DNA of 33,707 bases from JAISGQ01 sp045604945. Lineage in GTDB: Bacteria; Bacillota; Clostridia; Oscillospirales; Acutalibacteraceae. Under the pieces are notes generated by a model. The model searched no databases. It was not told where the DNA came from and worked only from the letters and a program-made list of their open reading frames with translations. Of this stretch, positions 24,450 to 32,247 are shown in pieces. A program made the position numbers and the translations under genes. Where the stretch lies: positions 1 through 33,707 of the forward strand of contig JAZUPA010000011.1 in the NCBI GenBank assembly GCA_045604945.1, given 5' to 3'. Numbering within the stretch: the stretch's first letter is position 1; each line of letters starts with the position of its first letter.

Positions 24450-26189
24450 TTACACGACCTCATCTGCAACACCGTCGTGATAATGCCATCTGCCTATAAC
24501 AATGTCTATCTTAGGACAGTCCGAGAAAGAATTGCGATTCAACCCCAAAATATCTGTTGGAATAATCAATGTTTCAAGCTGTTCGCACCCCTTGAATCCG
24601 CCCTCAGTCATTGTTTTCATAGTATCAGGGAAAATCGCTGATTTCAAGTTTCTGCAATCAAGGAAGGCTGCTTCTCCCATGCCGGTCACTCCATCCGGAA
24701 CAGAAATCGCTGTTATTCCGGAACCGCGGAACAACGCCTCTGACAGTGTACTGATACCATCCGGAAGATCAATCTGTTTAAGTGACGGCGTGTCGCGGAA
24801 GCACGCAATATCAATATGTTTCATGCGGCGTGGCAGTCTGATTTCCTTCAGATTCTTCATACCCAGGAAAACACCTTCTCCAAGCGTGCTTACACAGTCC
24901 GGAATAAACACAGATGATGCAGGAAGATAACTGAAGGCGTTATTGCCGATCTCTGTTATCTGTTTTCCTGATATCACCTCTTTGACAACAATTCTGTCTG
25001 CTTCGCCGATATATCCTGTGATTCTCACATTGTTATCCGGCAGAACCTCGTATTTGAATTCGTCACATATGCCCGGAGTGATGATATCATACATTTCCAG
25101 AACATCCAGCAGCTCTTCCATATGAGTAAAATCATACAAGCCTTTTGACCTGGGGACAAATTTTTTATTATGCGGAAAACAGCGAAGAAATATCTTGCTT
25201 ATGCCTCGATCAACATCTTTTTTCAGAGTCTTTGATTTCTTCATCTCGCTGTAAATATCAGCCGGCGCCATACCGCCAATATTTACGGAAAAATAACCCT
25301 TGAGTGCATTAATGTCAGATTTATCCTGCGGTTTCGCCTTGCCGAATTTCGCCTCAGTAGCCGCAAGCTCTTTTGCTACGGGCTCGGATATAATGCTGTT
25401 TTCACTCAGATAGAATATCACACAGACGCAAAGAGGATCCTGTATACGCCTTATAGCTACCTCATTCCATTCGATTCCTGAAACAAGCGTATCATCTATC
25501 CATATCGGAACTCCGTGTCGTTTGAGTTCATTTATATCAGCATCAACAAGGTGTTTATCCTTATGCGAATAGCTGATAAATACATATTTTCCGTTTCCAT
25601 CTACCGCGCTTGTACGGCTGATATTCTTTCTTTCAGTCACAGTATCATCGTTATGCCATTCCATAATCTGGTCAACGGGAAGGCGCGGTCGGGAAACCGG
25701 AGACTCGTCCGGGTATCCTATTACCAACGCTGAAACGAGCGGCATATCGACATTCAGCATTCTGCTGATTTCTGCTTCTGCAATATCCACATCTCCCAGC
25801 CATAAGCTGCCCAACCCCATGTCAACCGCCTTGAGACTGATATGTTCCATACTTGCACCGATAGACAGAAGGTCGCTGCGGACAAACTCAGTGCAAACAC
25901 GCTGGTAGACAAGTATCAAAACCGGAGCTGATCTGATCACTGCACAAGATTCATTAACCAGTACTGATTCATATTTGCCTCCAAGCGACTGCGCTGCCGT
26001 CTCCATCATAGCAGCAACATCATTTTTATTCTTCCCTTTCAGAACAAGGTACTTCCAATGCTGTTTATTCTTTGATGAAGGCGAAAAACGTGCAGCATCA
26101 ATCATTTCGATGATCTGCGAATCTGTAACTTCACGCGAACTGAATTTACGAATACTTCTTCTGTTTGCAATAACCTGACTTAATTCCAT
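24450..26189 (-). CDS. Nitroreductase - TIR - leucine-rich-repeat fusion protein
   Basis: A 579-residue protein with three parts. Residues 1-180 are a nitroreductase-family flavoprotein (ANRRSIRKFSS FMN-phosphate motif, DAARFSPSSKNKQHWKYLVL, and MGLGSLWLGDVD in the dimer/FMN region). Residues 200-285 are a TIR domain (KYVFISYSHKDK, GVPIWIDDTLVSGIEW, then SENSIISEPVAKELAATEA, where Glu274 sits at the usual NADase position). Residues 400-565 are BspA-type leucine-rich repeats (ITEIGNNAFSYLPASSVFIP, LPDGISTLSEALFRGSGITA, and others). No signal peptide is seen, so it is cytoplasmic. AAAGGAGG precedes the ATG. It is 30 bases after the ATP-grasp/radical SAM gene and co-transcribed with it. The nitroreductase and TIR domains both act on nicotinamide cofactors, which may be the link; that is inference. 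Confidence 0.88.
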   Translation of the reverse strand: MELSQVIANRRSIRKFSSREVTDSQIIEMIDAARFSPSSKNKQHWKYLVLKGKNKNDVAAMMETAAQSLGGKYESVLVNESCAVIRSAPVLILVYQRVCTEFVRSDLLSIGASMEHISLKAVDMGLGSLWLGDVDIAEAEISRMLNVDMPLVSALVIGYPDESPVSRPRLPVDQIMEWHNDDTVTERKNISRTSAVDGNGKYVFISYSHKDKHLVDADINELKRHGVPIWIDDTLVSGIEWNEVAIRRIQDPLCVCVIFYLSENSIISEPVAKELAATEAKFGKAKPQDKSDINALKGYFSVNIGGMAPADIYSEMKKSKTLKKDVDRGISKIFLRCFPHNKKFVPRSKGLYDFTHMEELLDVLEMYDIITPGICDEFKYEVLPDNNVRITGYIGEADRIVVKEVISGKQITEIGNNAFSYLPASSVFIPDCVSTLGEGVFLGMKNLKEIRLPRRMKHIDIACFRDTPSLKQIDLPDGISTLSEALFRGSGITAISVPDGVTGMGEAAFLDCRNLKSAIFPDTMKTMTEGGFKGCEQLETLIIPTDILGLNRNSFSDCPKIDIVIGRWHYHDGVADEVV

Positions 26190-26219
26190 AACGTTCCTCC
26201 TTTACATCATCTGCACAAG

Positions 26220-28505
26220 TCATAACGCCAACGTATTGTTTTTACAATGATCACATTCAGGACCAAGAGACAATCCGTATCGATGACAAACAGCCTGCGC
26301 TTTTTCATATAGTTCTAACAGCTCTTTGTTTCCCGGCGGCATATTATTGCCCATCGGTGTATCGGGCACCGGTCGGAATATCGAAATAATCGGCGCTGCG
26401 CCAATACTGCAGCACCACTCAATTCCTCTGAGTGTACTTTTCATCGGTTCAAGTCCCGCAATAAATGATGTTCTGACATTTCCAGCGTCTCCCCAAAGGC
26501 CAACTGCATATCGAAGTGCTGCGGTATATCTTTCAATTGGCAATCTGCCTTTTACAGGCATATAATACTTTGCAATGTCCCGATTGAACAATTCAATATT
26601 AAAGGCGACTTCGGTAACGCCGTTCTCCTTATATTTTTCAAGAATTTGAAGGTCTTCAGGAGGCAAGCACATAACATATACGGGTTTTGGAGGATATTTT
26701 TTCAAATATTCAAGTATCTGCAGAATCATTTTACTCTCTGCAGACACAGGAGCAGACGGTCCTCCTATAAGAATATGTCTGAATTCACAGGCTGCAAAAT
26801 AATTGTCAACCGCATCCTTGATATCATCTGCATTAAATGGCTCTGCATTCCAGTCAAAAAAGAGAGCATCTCCGCAAAAGCGACAAACCGAATCCATTCG
26901 TCCAAATGAGCAGTTGCGGTTGTGCTTTATTCTCAGCCGGTCTGTAGATGCCAGACAAATGTCAGAAACATTATGTCCATTGCGGGTTTTATTGGTAAGC
27001 AGAGTATCCGATGGGTAAAACTCTGCACTGCACAGTTTTTCTCCGTAATAACGCAGCTGAAATCCGCCGTTGCTGTCTGTATCTACCAGAAACGGAGTAA
27101 AATCAGACTGTGGAACGCTTACAGGGCAGTTTACTATCATATCCGGCAACCGTATATCCAGTGAGAGATTTACTCCTTTTCGCAGCTTTTGAATACCTCC
27201 AATGTATTTCAGGGCTTCTGAAGAAAAAGAAATCCCCTGATTTATCAATGATATTTTTCTTGCGGCAGCACCACCCGTACTTCGCACCAGTTCAATCCAT
27301 TCTCGCTGGGGTTCAGGTATATTCGGATGGATATCAACCTTCAGGAAGCACTTTGTATCGACAATGTTTCTTTCAAACGACAGTTCAAAAAGGTATGCAT
27401 CTTCGTTACAGTTCTTCATATCGGAATACCCATTAAGCACCACGTCCACGTCATTGCGCTCTTTGGTCTCAGAAAGAATATGGCTGCAGTGAATGTCAAT
27501 ACCGTCTGATAAGTGGTATGCAAAGAAACTGCGGTTCACCACTATATTTTCTGTACCTGCCGGAAGTTCAGCATCAGCAAACGCATCATAGTGCATCCGC
27601 TGAAGCGAAGGAAACCCATTGTTTTTCAATGCTTGATTGAGCACTCTTGAAGATGCCTGAAAGCGGGGATTTGCTTCTATAACATATACATTGTCATGAG
27701 TGATTATTGCATCTATCCCAATAATACCTCTATATCCGATTTCTCTCAGTTCTTCTGCAATCTTCATGACATCGCAGGAAAAACGCTGCCTGAGCACAGG
27801 ATCAATGGCTCTGTATGCAATATAGTCTCCGCCCCTGTATATCATTCTGTTTTTGTCAGGCAGAATTATCTGTACAGAACCCGGGAAAAGAGCAATGGAA
27901 TGCTTCCCGATTACTGCGTGCATATTAACCGAAACGCCGGAATCAATATACTTGGATACAAGATATGAACTATTCTGCGGGAAACAGTTTCTTTTAGCTT
28001 CAAATTCCTTTTCTGTCAGGACATAAGTAAAAAGGCCGCCCCATGCACGATCACTCTGGATTACTAAAGTGCTGCTTTGCAAACGTTCTGACATAATGCC
28101 AAAATCCATAGGTTCGTTCTCAATATGTAAGGAAGGAGGCACTGTTACTATATCACTTGCCCATTTCCGAAATTCAATTTTGTTGCTGATCCAGCTGATC
28201 ATATTACAGTCATTCCTGCATAAAACGCGAGACAAAACAGATTCCGGAAAGGTATTTGTGACTTCATTGCTGTAGCACATAAAACGTATCGATTCGTCCT
28301 GTATCAGCTTTCCCTCAACCGACAGCATAAAACTATCCTGCTCAGAATCATATATATTATGATTGACCCTGCGTCCAATTCCATGACAGCATGAGTAATT
28401 TCCGTTGGAATTGTCTCCGTATATTGTGACCGAGCCATCAAACATATCTCCTGTAAAATCAACATCTGATTTTCTGGGGCCTATCCATATAAGTTTGTTG
28501 TCAAT
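26220..28505 (-). CDS. ATP-grasp / radical SAM fusion protein, probable ATT start
   Basis: About 761 residues. The first half is an ATP-grasp ligase: the catalytic, Mg-binding end reads IGIDAIITHDNVYVIEANPRFQ (D246, E257, N259 counted from the ATG at 28445). The second half is radical SAM-like, related to biotin synthase-type barrels: GGPSAPVSAESKMILQ, VAFNIELFNRDIAKYYMP, VRTSFIAGLEP. Its cysteines are spaced C512-x8-C521-x2-C524 instead of Cx3Cx2C. A CX2C pair ends the protein. The ATG at 28445 has a ribosome site only two bases away, while the frame continues upstream as IDNKLIWIGPRKSDVDFTGD to an ATT at 28505 preceded by GGGGGAG at a good distance. I therefore propose the ATT start; no ATG, GTG or TTG is available between the preceding stop and 28445. 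The family is unnamed to me. ATP-grasp activity suggests amide or ester bond formation. Confidence 0.8.
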   Translation of the reverse strand: MDNKLIWIGPRKSDVDFTGDMFDGSVTIYGDNSNGNYSCCHGIGRRVNHNIYDSEQDSFMLSVEGKLIQDESIRFMCYSNEVTNTFPESVLSRVLCRNDCNMISWISNKIEFRKWASDIVTVPPSLHIENEPMDFGIMSERLQSSTLVIQSDRAWGGLFTYVLTEKEFEAKRNCFPQNSSYLVSKYIDSGVSVNMHAVIGKHSIALFPGSVQIILPDKNRMIYRGGDYIAYRAIDPVLRQRFSCDVMKIAEELREIGYRGIIGIDAIITHDNVYVIEANPRFQASSRVLNQALKNNGFPSLQRMHYDAFADAELPAGTENIVVNRSFFAYHLSDGIDIHCSHILSETKERNDVDVVLNGYSDMKNCNEDAYLFELSFERNIVDTKCFLKVDIHPNIPEPQREWIELVRSTGGAAARKISLINQGISFSSEALKYIGGIQKLRKGVNLSLDIRLPDMIVNCPVSVPQSDFTPFLVDTDSNGGFQLRYYGEKLCSAEFYPSDTLLTNKTRNGHNVSDICLASTDRLRIKHNRNCSFGRMDSVCRFCGDALFFDWNAEPFNADDIKDAVDNYFAACEFRHILIGGPSAPVSAESKMILQILEYLKKYPPKPVYVMCLPPEDLQILEKYKENGVTEVAFNIELFNRDIAKYYMPVKGRLPIERYTAALRYAVGLWGDAGNVRTSFIAGLEPMKSTLRGIEWCCSIGAAPIISIFRPVPDTPMGNNMPPGNKELLELYEKAQAVCHRYGLSLGPECDHCKNNTLAL

Positions 28506-28599
28506 AACACTCTCCCCCTAAATATTAAATCGGTTTCTCTCTGTTTTCACTGACAATCCCCGATCAATAAATTTAATATTGCATCCTATTAATATTTTT

Positions 28600-28629
28600 A
28601 TTATAAATCACAAAACATTCCAAAGTCAA
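28600..28629 (-). promoter_or_regulatory. Promoter of the ATP-grasp/radical SAM and TIR-fusion operon
   Basis: Minus-strand TTGACT (28629 down to 28624), an 18-base spacer, then TATAAT (28605 down to 28600). The leader to the proposed ATT start is about 90 bases and AT-rich. The remaining gap to 28756 shows nothing recognisable. Confidence 0.65.
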
Positions 28630-28756
28630 TATATCTATCCGAAACATATCAGCAAAGCGAAAAGCCGCAATCGCAGTACCGTCTGTACAACGATTTCGAT
28701 TTTGTTTCAATAGTATCTTGTTATGATGCCATACGAAAAAACACGATAGGTTTTTA

Positions 28757-29118
28757 GTAGAGTTTGAAGAAAATCCTAATAATCAAGTAAAAACTCAAGG
28801 AAAATATATGTCTCCTGAAACCGCGGATAAAATTAAACAGCTTTTGAAAAATATTAGTTGACTTGAATTATTAAAAACTGGCGGTAAAAACATTTTGCCA
28901 CAAGGGGATTGTGTATCATTATTTAATGATATTAATAATCATCTAAAAGATCGAAATGTTTTTATTCTTGAGTGTGGAGAAATAGAAAGATTTGTTCCTG
29001 ATATTAGTGGTCACGGGAATGATTGGCTTGAAAAGGTTTTTGAAAAAACGATGATATAAGTGATGCTTCTTACAATGAAGCTAAGAACTTTATTAAAACT
29101 GTGTTTAATATTGAATAA
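28757..29118 (+). pseudogene. Decayed 3' end of an AAA ATPase/OLD-type (TOPRIM) nuclease gene
   Basis: One frame from 28757 reads VEFEENPNNQVKTQGKY..., meets an in-frame TGA at 28859, then continues NILPQGDCVSLFNDINNHLK and VFILECGEIERFVPDISGHG, where GEIE and GHG-x-x-W resemble the TOPRIM end of OLD-like or ATP-coupled nucleases of defence systems. It hits a TAA at 29057. A shifted frame carries on (DDISDASYNEAKNFIKTVFN) to a proper stop at 29118. A stop, a frameshift and a missing 5' end show it is dead. The family call rests on one motif region and is moderate. Confidence 0.6.
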
Positions 29119-29132
29119 TGAAGCACAGAATT

Positions 29133-29164
29133 AAACGGCGGAGAGGGTGACCTCTCCGCCTTAA
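29133..29164. terminator. Hairpin between the nuclease relic and tnpV
   Basis: A 10-bp perfect GC-rich stem GGCGGAGAGG / CCTCTCCGCC (29137-29146 and 29151-29160) with a GTGA loop, flanked by TTAA on both sides. It lies between convergent units, so it is probably a shared terminator, although the T tails are short. Confidence 0.65.
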
Positions 29165-29190
29165 CTTATACTACAAAGTTGAATCTGGTT

Positions 29191-29568
29191 TTATTTATAT
29201 ATTATCTCGTTGTTTATGATTTCGGTGACGCGCTCTCGGATGTTATTCATTCGGCGCACCCACTCCATTTGGTCAGAGGCTTTCAATCCCTCCGTAATGT
29301 TCCCTGCTTTCTTAAACTGCACTATAAGATTATCGAACATTTCCTCAGTCTGAGCATTTATCTCGAAGAGATAGGAATTGAGCTTGCCTTTGAAACTTAG
29401 GCGGTTGCAGGTGGCTTTTCGGTGCGATTTCAGATAATCTTCATGTCGCATACCCCATATTCCAATTTCTTTTGTTTCAACCTCCGGCAGTGTGAAGCAG
29501 GGGATGTAATAATCACCTTGTATTTCATACCACAAGCCGTTGGATTCATCAAAAATAAACTTTTCCAT
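29191..29568 (-). CDS. tnpV: TnpV-family transposon protein, minus-strand copy
   Basis: A 125-residue protein of the TnpV family, found in Tn4451-like and related mobilizable elements of Clostridia; its biochemical role is not known. The sequence carries the family layout: MEKFIFDESNGLWYEIQGDY at the start, IGIWGMRHEDYLKSHRKATC in the middle, the GKLNSYLFEI helix, and the QMEWVRRMNNIRERVTEII end. The ATG at 29568 is chosen by comparison with the plus-strand paralogue and by the AGAGG upstream. It follows the broken DUF6809-like gene after 13 bases in the same direction. No recombinase accompanies it in the window. Confidence 0.85.
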   Translation of the reverse strand: MEKFIFDESNGLWYEIQGDYYIPCFTLPEVETKEIGIWGMRHEDYLKSHRKATCNRLSFKGKLNSYLFEINAQTEEMFDNLIVQFKKAGNITEGLKASDQMEWVRRMNNIRERVTEIINNEIIYK

Positions 29569-29581
29569 ATCAGTTATCCTC

Positions 29582-29875
29582 TCACAAGAAATCGCTAAAG
29601 GGAGCATTTCCGCTGATAAAGGTATCGTATGTGAACTTTGCACCAAGTCTGAAGCCGACAATGAAACTATAGAGGTTGGATTCTCCGTTCACCACGCTCC
29701 AAGCATTGACGTGGTCGAGGAACTTGCTCTTTTCTTCGCCTTTAAGTTTAGCAGTCAAGTATTCTTCGGTTTCATTGAGCGTTTGCATTTCTTTCATAAC
29801 CGCCTTGCTCTGTTAGATACTGCGAGCTTGCGAGTCGATATTGCCATAATAGAATTCTTTAATGAAATCTTTCAT
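29582..29875 (-). pseudogene. DUF6809-like gene interrupted by an in-frame stop
   Basis: From an ATG at 29875 (GGAGG upstream) the frame reads MKDFIKEFYYGNIDSQARSI, hits TAA at 29815-29813, and continues in the same frame QSKAVMKEMQTLNETEEYLT to FVGFRLGAKFTYDTF-like sequence and a stop at 29582. It is colinear with the intact 99-residue gene at 30113-30412 (MRHFIEQFYYGNIEPQERST; FIMGFRLGAAFTYDTFVS). Codon 21 is therefore a nonsense mutation. The second part can still be read from an ATG at 29797 and could give a 71-residue product by reinitiation. Confidence 0.8.
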
Positions 29876-29930
29876 AAACTAACCTCCGTTTGTTTTTGAG
29901 TTGAAATTTGGATAGTCTATTGAAAGAGAA

Positions 29931-29968
29931 AATCCGAACCCGCCGCCTATTAGACGGAGGTTCGGATT
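29931..29968. repeat. Strong hairpin between the two tnpV cassettes
   Basis: A 10-bp perfect stem AATCCGAACC / GGTTCGGATT encloses a CCG/CGG inner stem and a CCTATTAGA loop. On the minus strand it is followed by TTTTCTCTTTC, so it could act as a terminator or attenuator ahead of the minus-strand cassette, about 55 bases upstream of its first codon. Confidence 0.7.
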
Positions 29969-30055
29969 ATTCGTATTTGGTGCGAGTGTTCATAACGTAA
30001 CTAAATTAAAATATTTATACATCGGCAGTAATGCACATATTCCTCGCTTACACAT

Positions 30056-30084
30056 TTGATGATTAGCCAATCAAACCATAAAAT
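30056..30084 (+). promoter_or_regulatory. Promoter of the plus-strand tnpV cassette
   Basis: TTGATG (30056-30061), a 17-base spacer, then TAAAAT (30079-30084). An inverted pair TTACAC...GTGTAA (30049-30054, 30088-30093) encloses it, and TTGAT...ATCAA lies inside, so a regulator could bind here. Confidence 0.5.
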
Positions 30085-30112
30085 ATAAGTGTAATAACGA
30101 GGAGAAATGATT

Positions 30113-30412
30113 ATGAGACACTTCATAGAACAATTCTACTACGGAAATATCGAGCCACAGGAACGCAGCACGAAGATGAACAAATCAGCTCAGAAACAGC
30201 TCGAAATCATGGTGAACAGTGAGGAGATTCTTTCCAAAACACTGACCGAAGAATTGAAGAAACTGTTTCTCACCTATGTGGACGTGTGGCACGAGGTCAA
30301 CAGTGAATCCAATCTCGACAGCTTCATTATGGGATTCCGCCTCGGTGCAGCATTCACCTACGACACATTCGTTAGTACAGATGCACCGTTTACAAGCTAT
30401 TCGGAGGATTGA
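30113..30412 (+). CDS. DUF6809-like small protein, intact copy
   Basis: A 99-residue protein: MRHFIEQFYYGNIEPQERST, a charged helical middle (SEEILSKTLTEELKKLFLTYVDVW), then FIMGFRLGAAFTYDTFVSTD. This family of unknown function accompanies tnpV in clostridial mobile elements. GAGGAG at 30099-30104 is too close to the ATG at 30107 and well spaced for 30113, which also aligns with the paralogue at 29875. It is the first gene of a three-gene unit; the next gene begins within a few bases of its stop. Confidence 0.75.
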   Translation: MRHFIEQFYYGNIEPQERSTKMNKSAQKQLEIMVNSEEILSKTLTEELKKLFLTYVDVWHEVNSESNLDSFIMGFRLGAAFTYDTFVSTDAPFTSYSED

Positions 30413-30417
30413 TGACT

Positions 30418-30591
30418 ATGGAAAAGAAATACATACTGAAGATTGATGATTTCGAACACAGAGTCCTTGTGAATGCTCTTAATTCTATGCGTAATAAGCT
30501 CAGACAAGAAGGCCAATATAATGATGCTCTCGACAGGCTGATTCTAAAAGTGATCGATGCACCTGTTAAGAAGCGTTTCGGACTCAGATAG
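30418..30591 (+). CDS. Small basic protein of unknown function in the tnpV cassette
   Basis: A 57-residue protein (MEKKYILKIDDFEHRVLVNA then helical NSMRNKLRQEGQYNDALDRLI). Its size and composition suggest one strand and two helices. GGAGG at 30403-30407 fits the ATG at 30418; ATG 30412 and TTG 30409 are closer and less likely. It sits between the DUF6809-like gene and tnpV. The minus-strand cassette has no equivalent, because its two genes are separated by only 13 bases. Similar short ORFs occur in clostridial transposons, but I cannot name a family. Confidence 0.65.
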   Translation: MEKKYILKIDDFEHRVLVNALNSMRNKLRQEGQYNDALDRLILKVIDAPVKKRFGLR

Positions 30592-30601
30592 GAGGTTTAC
30601 T

Positions 30602-30976
30602 ATGGAGAAATACATAACCGACGAGCGCACAGGCCTGCGCTATGAGCTTATCGGAGACATCTACTACATCGCCGGTGACGATGAACCGGAGGAAGAACCG
30701 ATCGGCGTTTGGGGACAGCGGCACTTACGGTACATACGGGAACACAGGTACGGTCTGTATTGCGAACTACTTATGACCGGAAAACTCAACAACTACCTTG
30801 CCGATATCGACCATCAGGCAGAGGATATGCTTCTTCGATTGGTAGATGATATTGCAAAGTCCGAAGGCATTGCCGAACAGCTCAAAGCGGACAATCAGAT
30901 GGAATGGGTGCGTCGATTAAATAATATATATGAACAGGCTGTAGAAGTTGTGAATTACAGCATAATTAATATGTGA
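30602..30976 (+). CDS. tnpV: TnpV-family transposon protein, plus-strand copy
   Basis: A 124-residue paralogue of the protein at 29191, with the same landmarks: MEKYITDERTGLRYELIGDI, IGVWGQRHLRYIREHR, GKLNNYLADIDHQAEDM, LKADNQMEWVRRLNNIYEQ. GGAGG at 30592-30596 fixes the start at 30602. The two copies are alike in motifs but different at most other positions, so they are not a recent duplication. It is the last gene of the plus-strand unit, followed by a long-stemmed terminator. Confidence 0.87.
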   Translation: MEKYITDERTGLRYELIGDIYYIAGDDEPEEEPIGVWGQRHLRYIREHRYGLYCELLMTGKLNNYLADIDHQAEDMLLRLVDDIAKSEGIAEQLKADNQMEWVRRLNNIYEQAVEVVNYSIINM

Positions 30977-31012
30977 ATTTTACAATCAAATCTTTAAAAT
31001 ACAAAGAAAAAT

Positions 31013-31057
31013 AAAGGCAATTGTATAATACTCTTTATCATACAATTGCCTTTAATA
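31013..31057. terminator. Bidirectional terminator
   Basis: A 14-bp perfect stem AAAGGCAATTGTAT / ATACAATTGCCTTT with a 13-base loop, A-rich before and T-rich after. It lies between tnpV (plus) and the TIR gene (minus). Confidence 0.85.
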
Positions 31058-31079
31058 TTTTGTTCCAAAACGATCGATT

Positions 31080-32111
31080 TTATATTCGGTCTGATGAATA
31101 TTGATCAAACAGTTCATCCATACATCTCATTAAGGTGTATGACATTTCTTTCATCATCATTGCACCATCTTTACTGTTATTGACAATTTCTCGCATGATT
31201 GGATGTCCAAAAGAGAATTCAATCATTTCCCTAAATTCTCTAATTGCCATAGCTTTATCTTCGGTGTTCTGATTCGACTTTAATATATCCAACACTTCTT
31301 TTCCCATATCATAAATCCACGGGAATTCATCCTTGTACAGACTTAATATCATTAAAAACCCAAAAGAACCTCTATTGCGCGTAATATGCATTATATCTTC
31401 AAAAAGCATAGAACTATGTTTTCGATTCATCCTTTTTCTATCATATGACATTGAGGTCCTCAAGAAAATTTGATCAATTTTTTCCTTTATTTCCTCTAAT
31501 TCGGATGATACTTGAGGATCAGGATTTCTCAATAACTTTTGATTATCCCTTGAAAGCTCTAGAATTTCTTCTAATATCTCTGATGAGTTTTGTGAATCAT
31601 CATCTGATGCTGCATCGACAAGTGTTTCAGTATCAGTCTTAATCTGATTCAACGCATCCTCAAGTCTCGGATACCATACATCAAAAGATGTTTCGAGCCT
31701 GCTATCAGAAATTCCAGTATCTCCGCAAGCCTTATTCAATGTCTTGACCATTCTTTTAATATCTTCTTTTTCGAAAATTGTCGACTGGAACTGGAGTATG
31801 GGACCCTGAACTTCTGAACGCTTGATATTAAAAAGAAATGGATTTACAAATGATTTATCCATAGTCTTTGATAAAGCTCCGGCTTCAAAAGACAACCACG
31901 GAGCTTCTAAATTCTCTTTTGTTACACACAGTATTCCAAATGTGGAGTTTTCAAGTTCTTTTGCAATATCAGTACTCCAGCGTGCACCCTTATCAATATC
32001 TTCAGAAGATACATATGGCTCTATAGATTGAATAACAGACGGTAACCAGTCACGAAATACTGTAGCAACTTTAAGACTGATTTCTCCAGACCAACTAATA
32101 AATACTTTCAT
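31080..32111 (-). CDS. Stand-alone TIR-domain protein
   Basis: A 343-residue cytoplasmic protein. Residues 1-90 are a TIR domain that starts directly with MKVFISWSGEIS, then DWLPSVIQSIEPYVSSEDID, GARWSTDIAKELENSTFGIL and LEAPWLSFEAGALSK, where Glu76 lies in the conserved acidic site of NAD-cleaving TIR enzymes. Residues 180-235 look like coiled coil (EILEEILELSRDNQKLLRN, SSELEEIKEKIDQIF). The last 110 residues are helical and unrecognised. Such proteins often act as NADase effectors in phage defence, but no partner sensor or cyclase gene is in the window. Two starts are possible: GTG 32126 with AAGGAGG, or ATG 32111 with GAGGTGG. I prefer 32111 because the fold begins there. Confidence 0.85.
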   Translation of the reverse strand: MKVFISWSGEISLKVATVFRDWLPSVIQSIEPYVSSEDIDKGARWSTDIAKELENSTFGILCVTKENLEAPWLSFEAGALSKTMDKSFVNPFLFNIKRSEVQGPILQFQSTIFEKEDIKRMVKTLNKACGDTGISDSRLETSFDVWYPRLEDALNQIKTDTETLVDAASDDDSQNSSEILEEILELSRDNQKLLRNPDPQVSSELEEIKEKIDQIFLRTSMSYDRKRMNRKHSSMLFEDIMHITRNRGSFGFLMILSLYKDEFPWIYDMGKEVLDILKSNQNTEDKAMAIREFREMIEFSFGHPIMREIVNNSKDGAMMMKEMSYTLMRCMDELFDQYSSDRI

Positions 32112-32247
32112 ATGTTTCCACCTCACATATTTTCCTCCTTTATTTTACAATAATTTGGGTAAGAAATCAATATATGCATAATAGTTTCATTTCTATTATA
32201 TGAATTTATTAACAACGATATTATTAGCAGAATAAAATATCTTCTTA

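Noticed and set aside
29881..30106. Transposon end or attachment site between the tnpV cassettes
   Set aside because: There is a hairpin, but no matching terminal repeats or target duplication could be identified.
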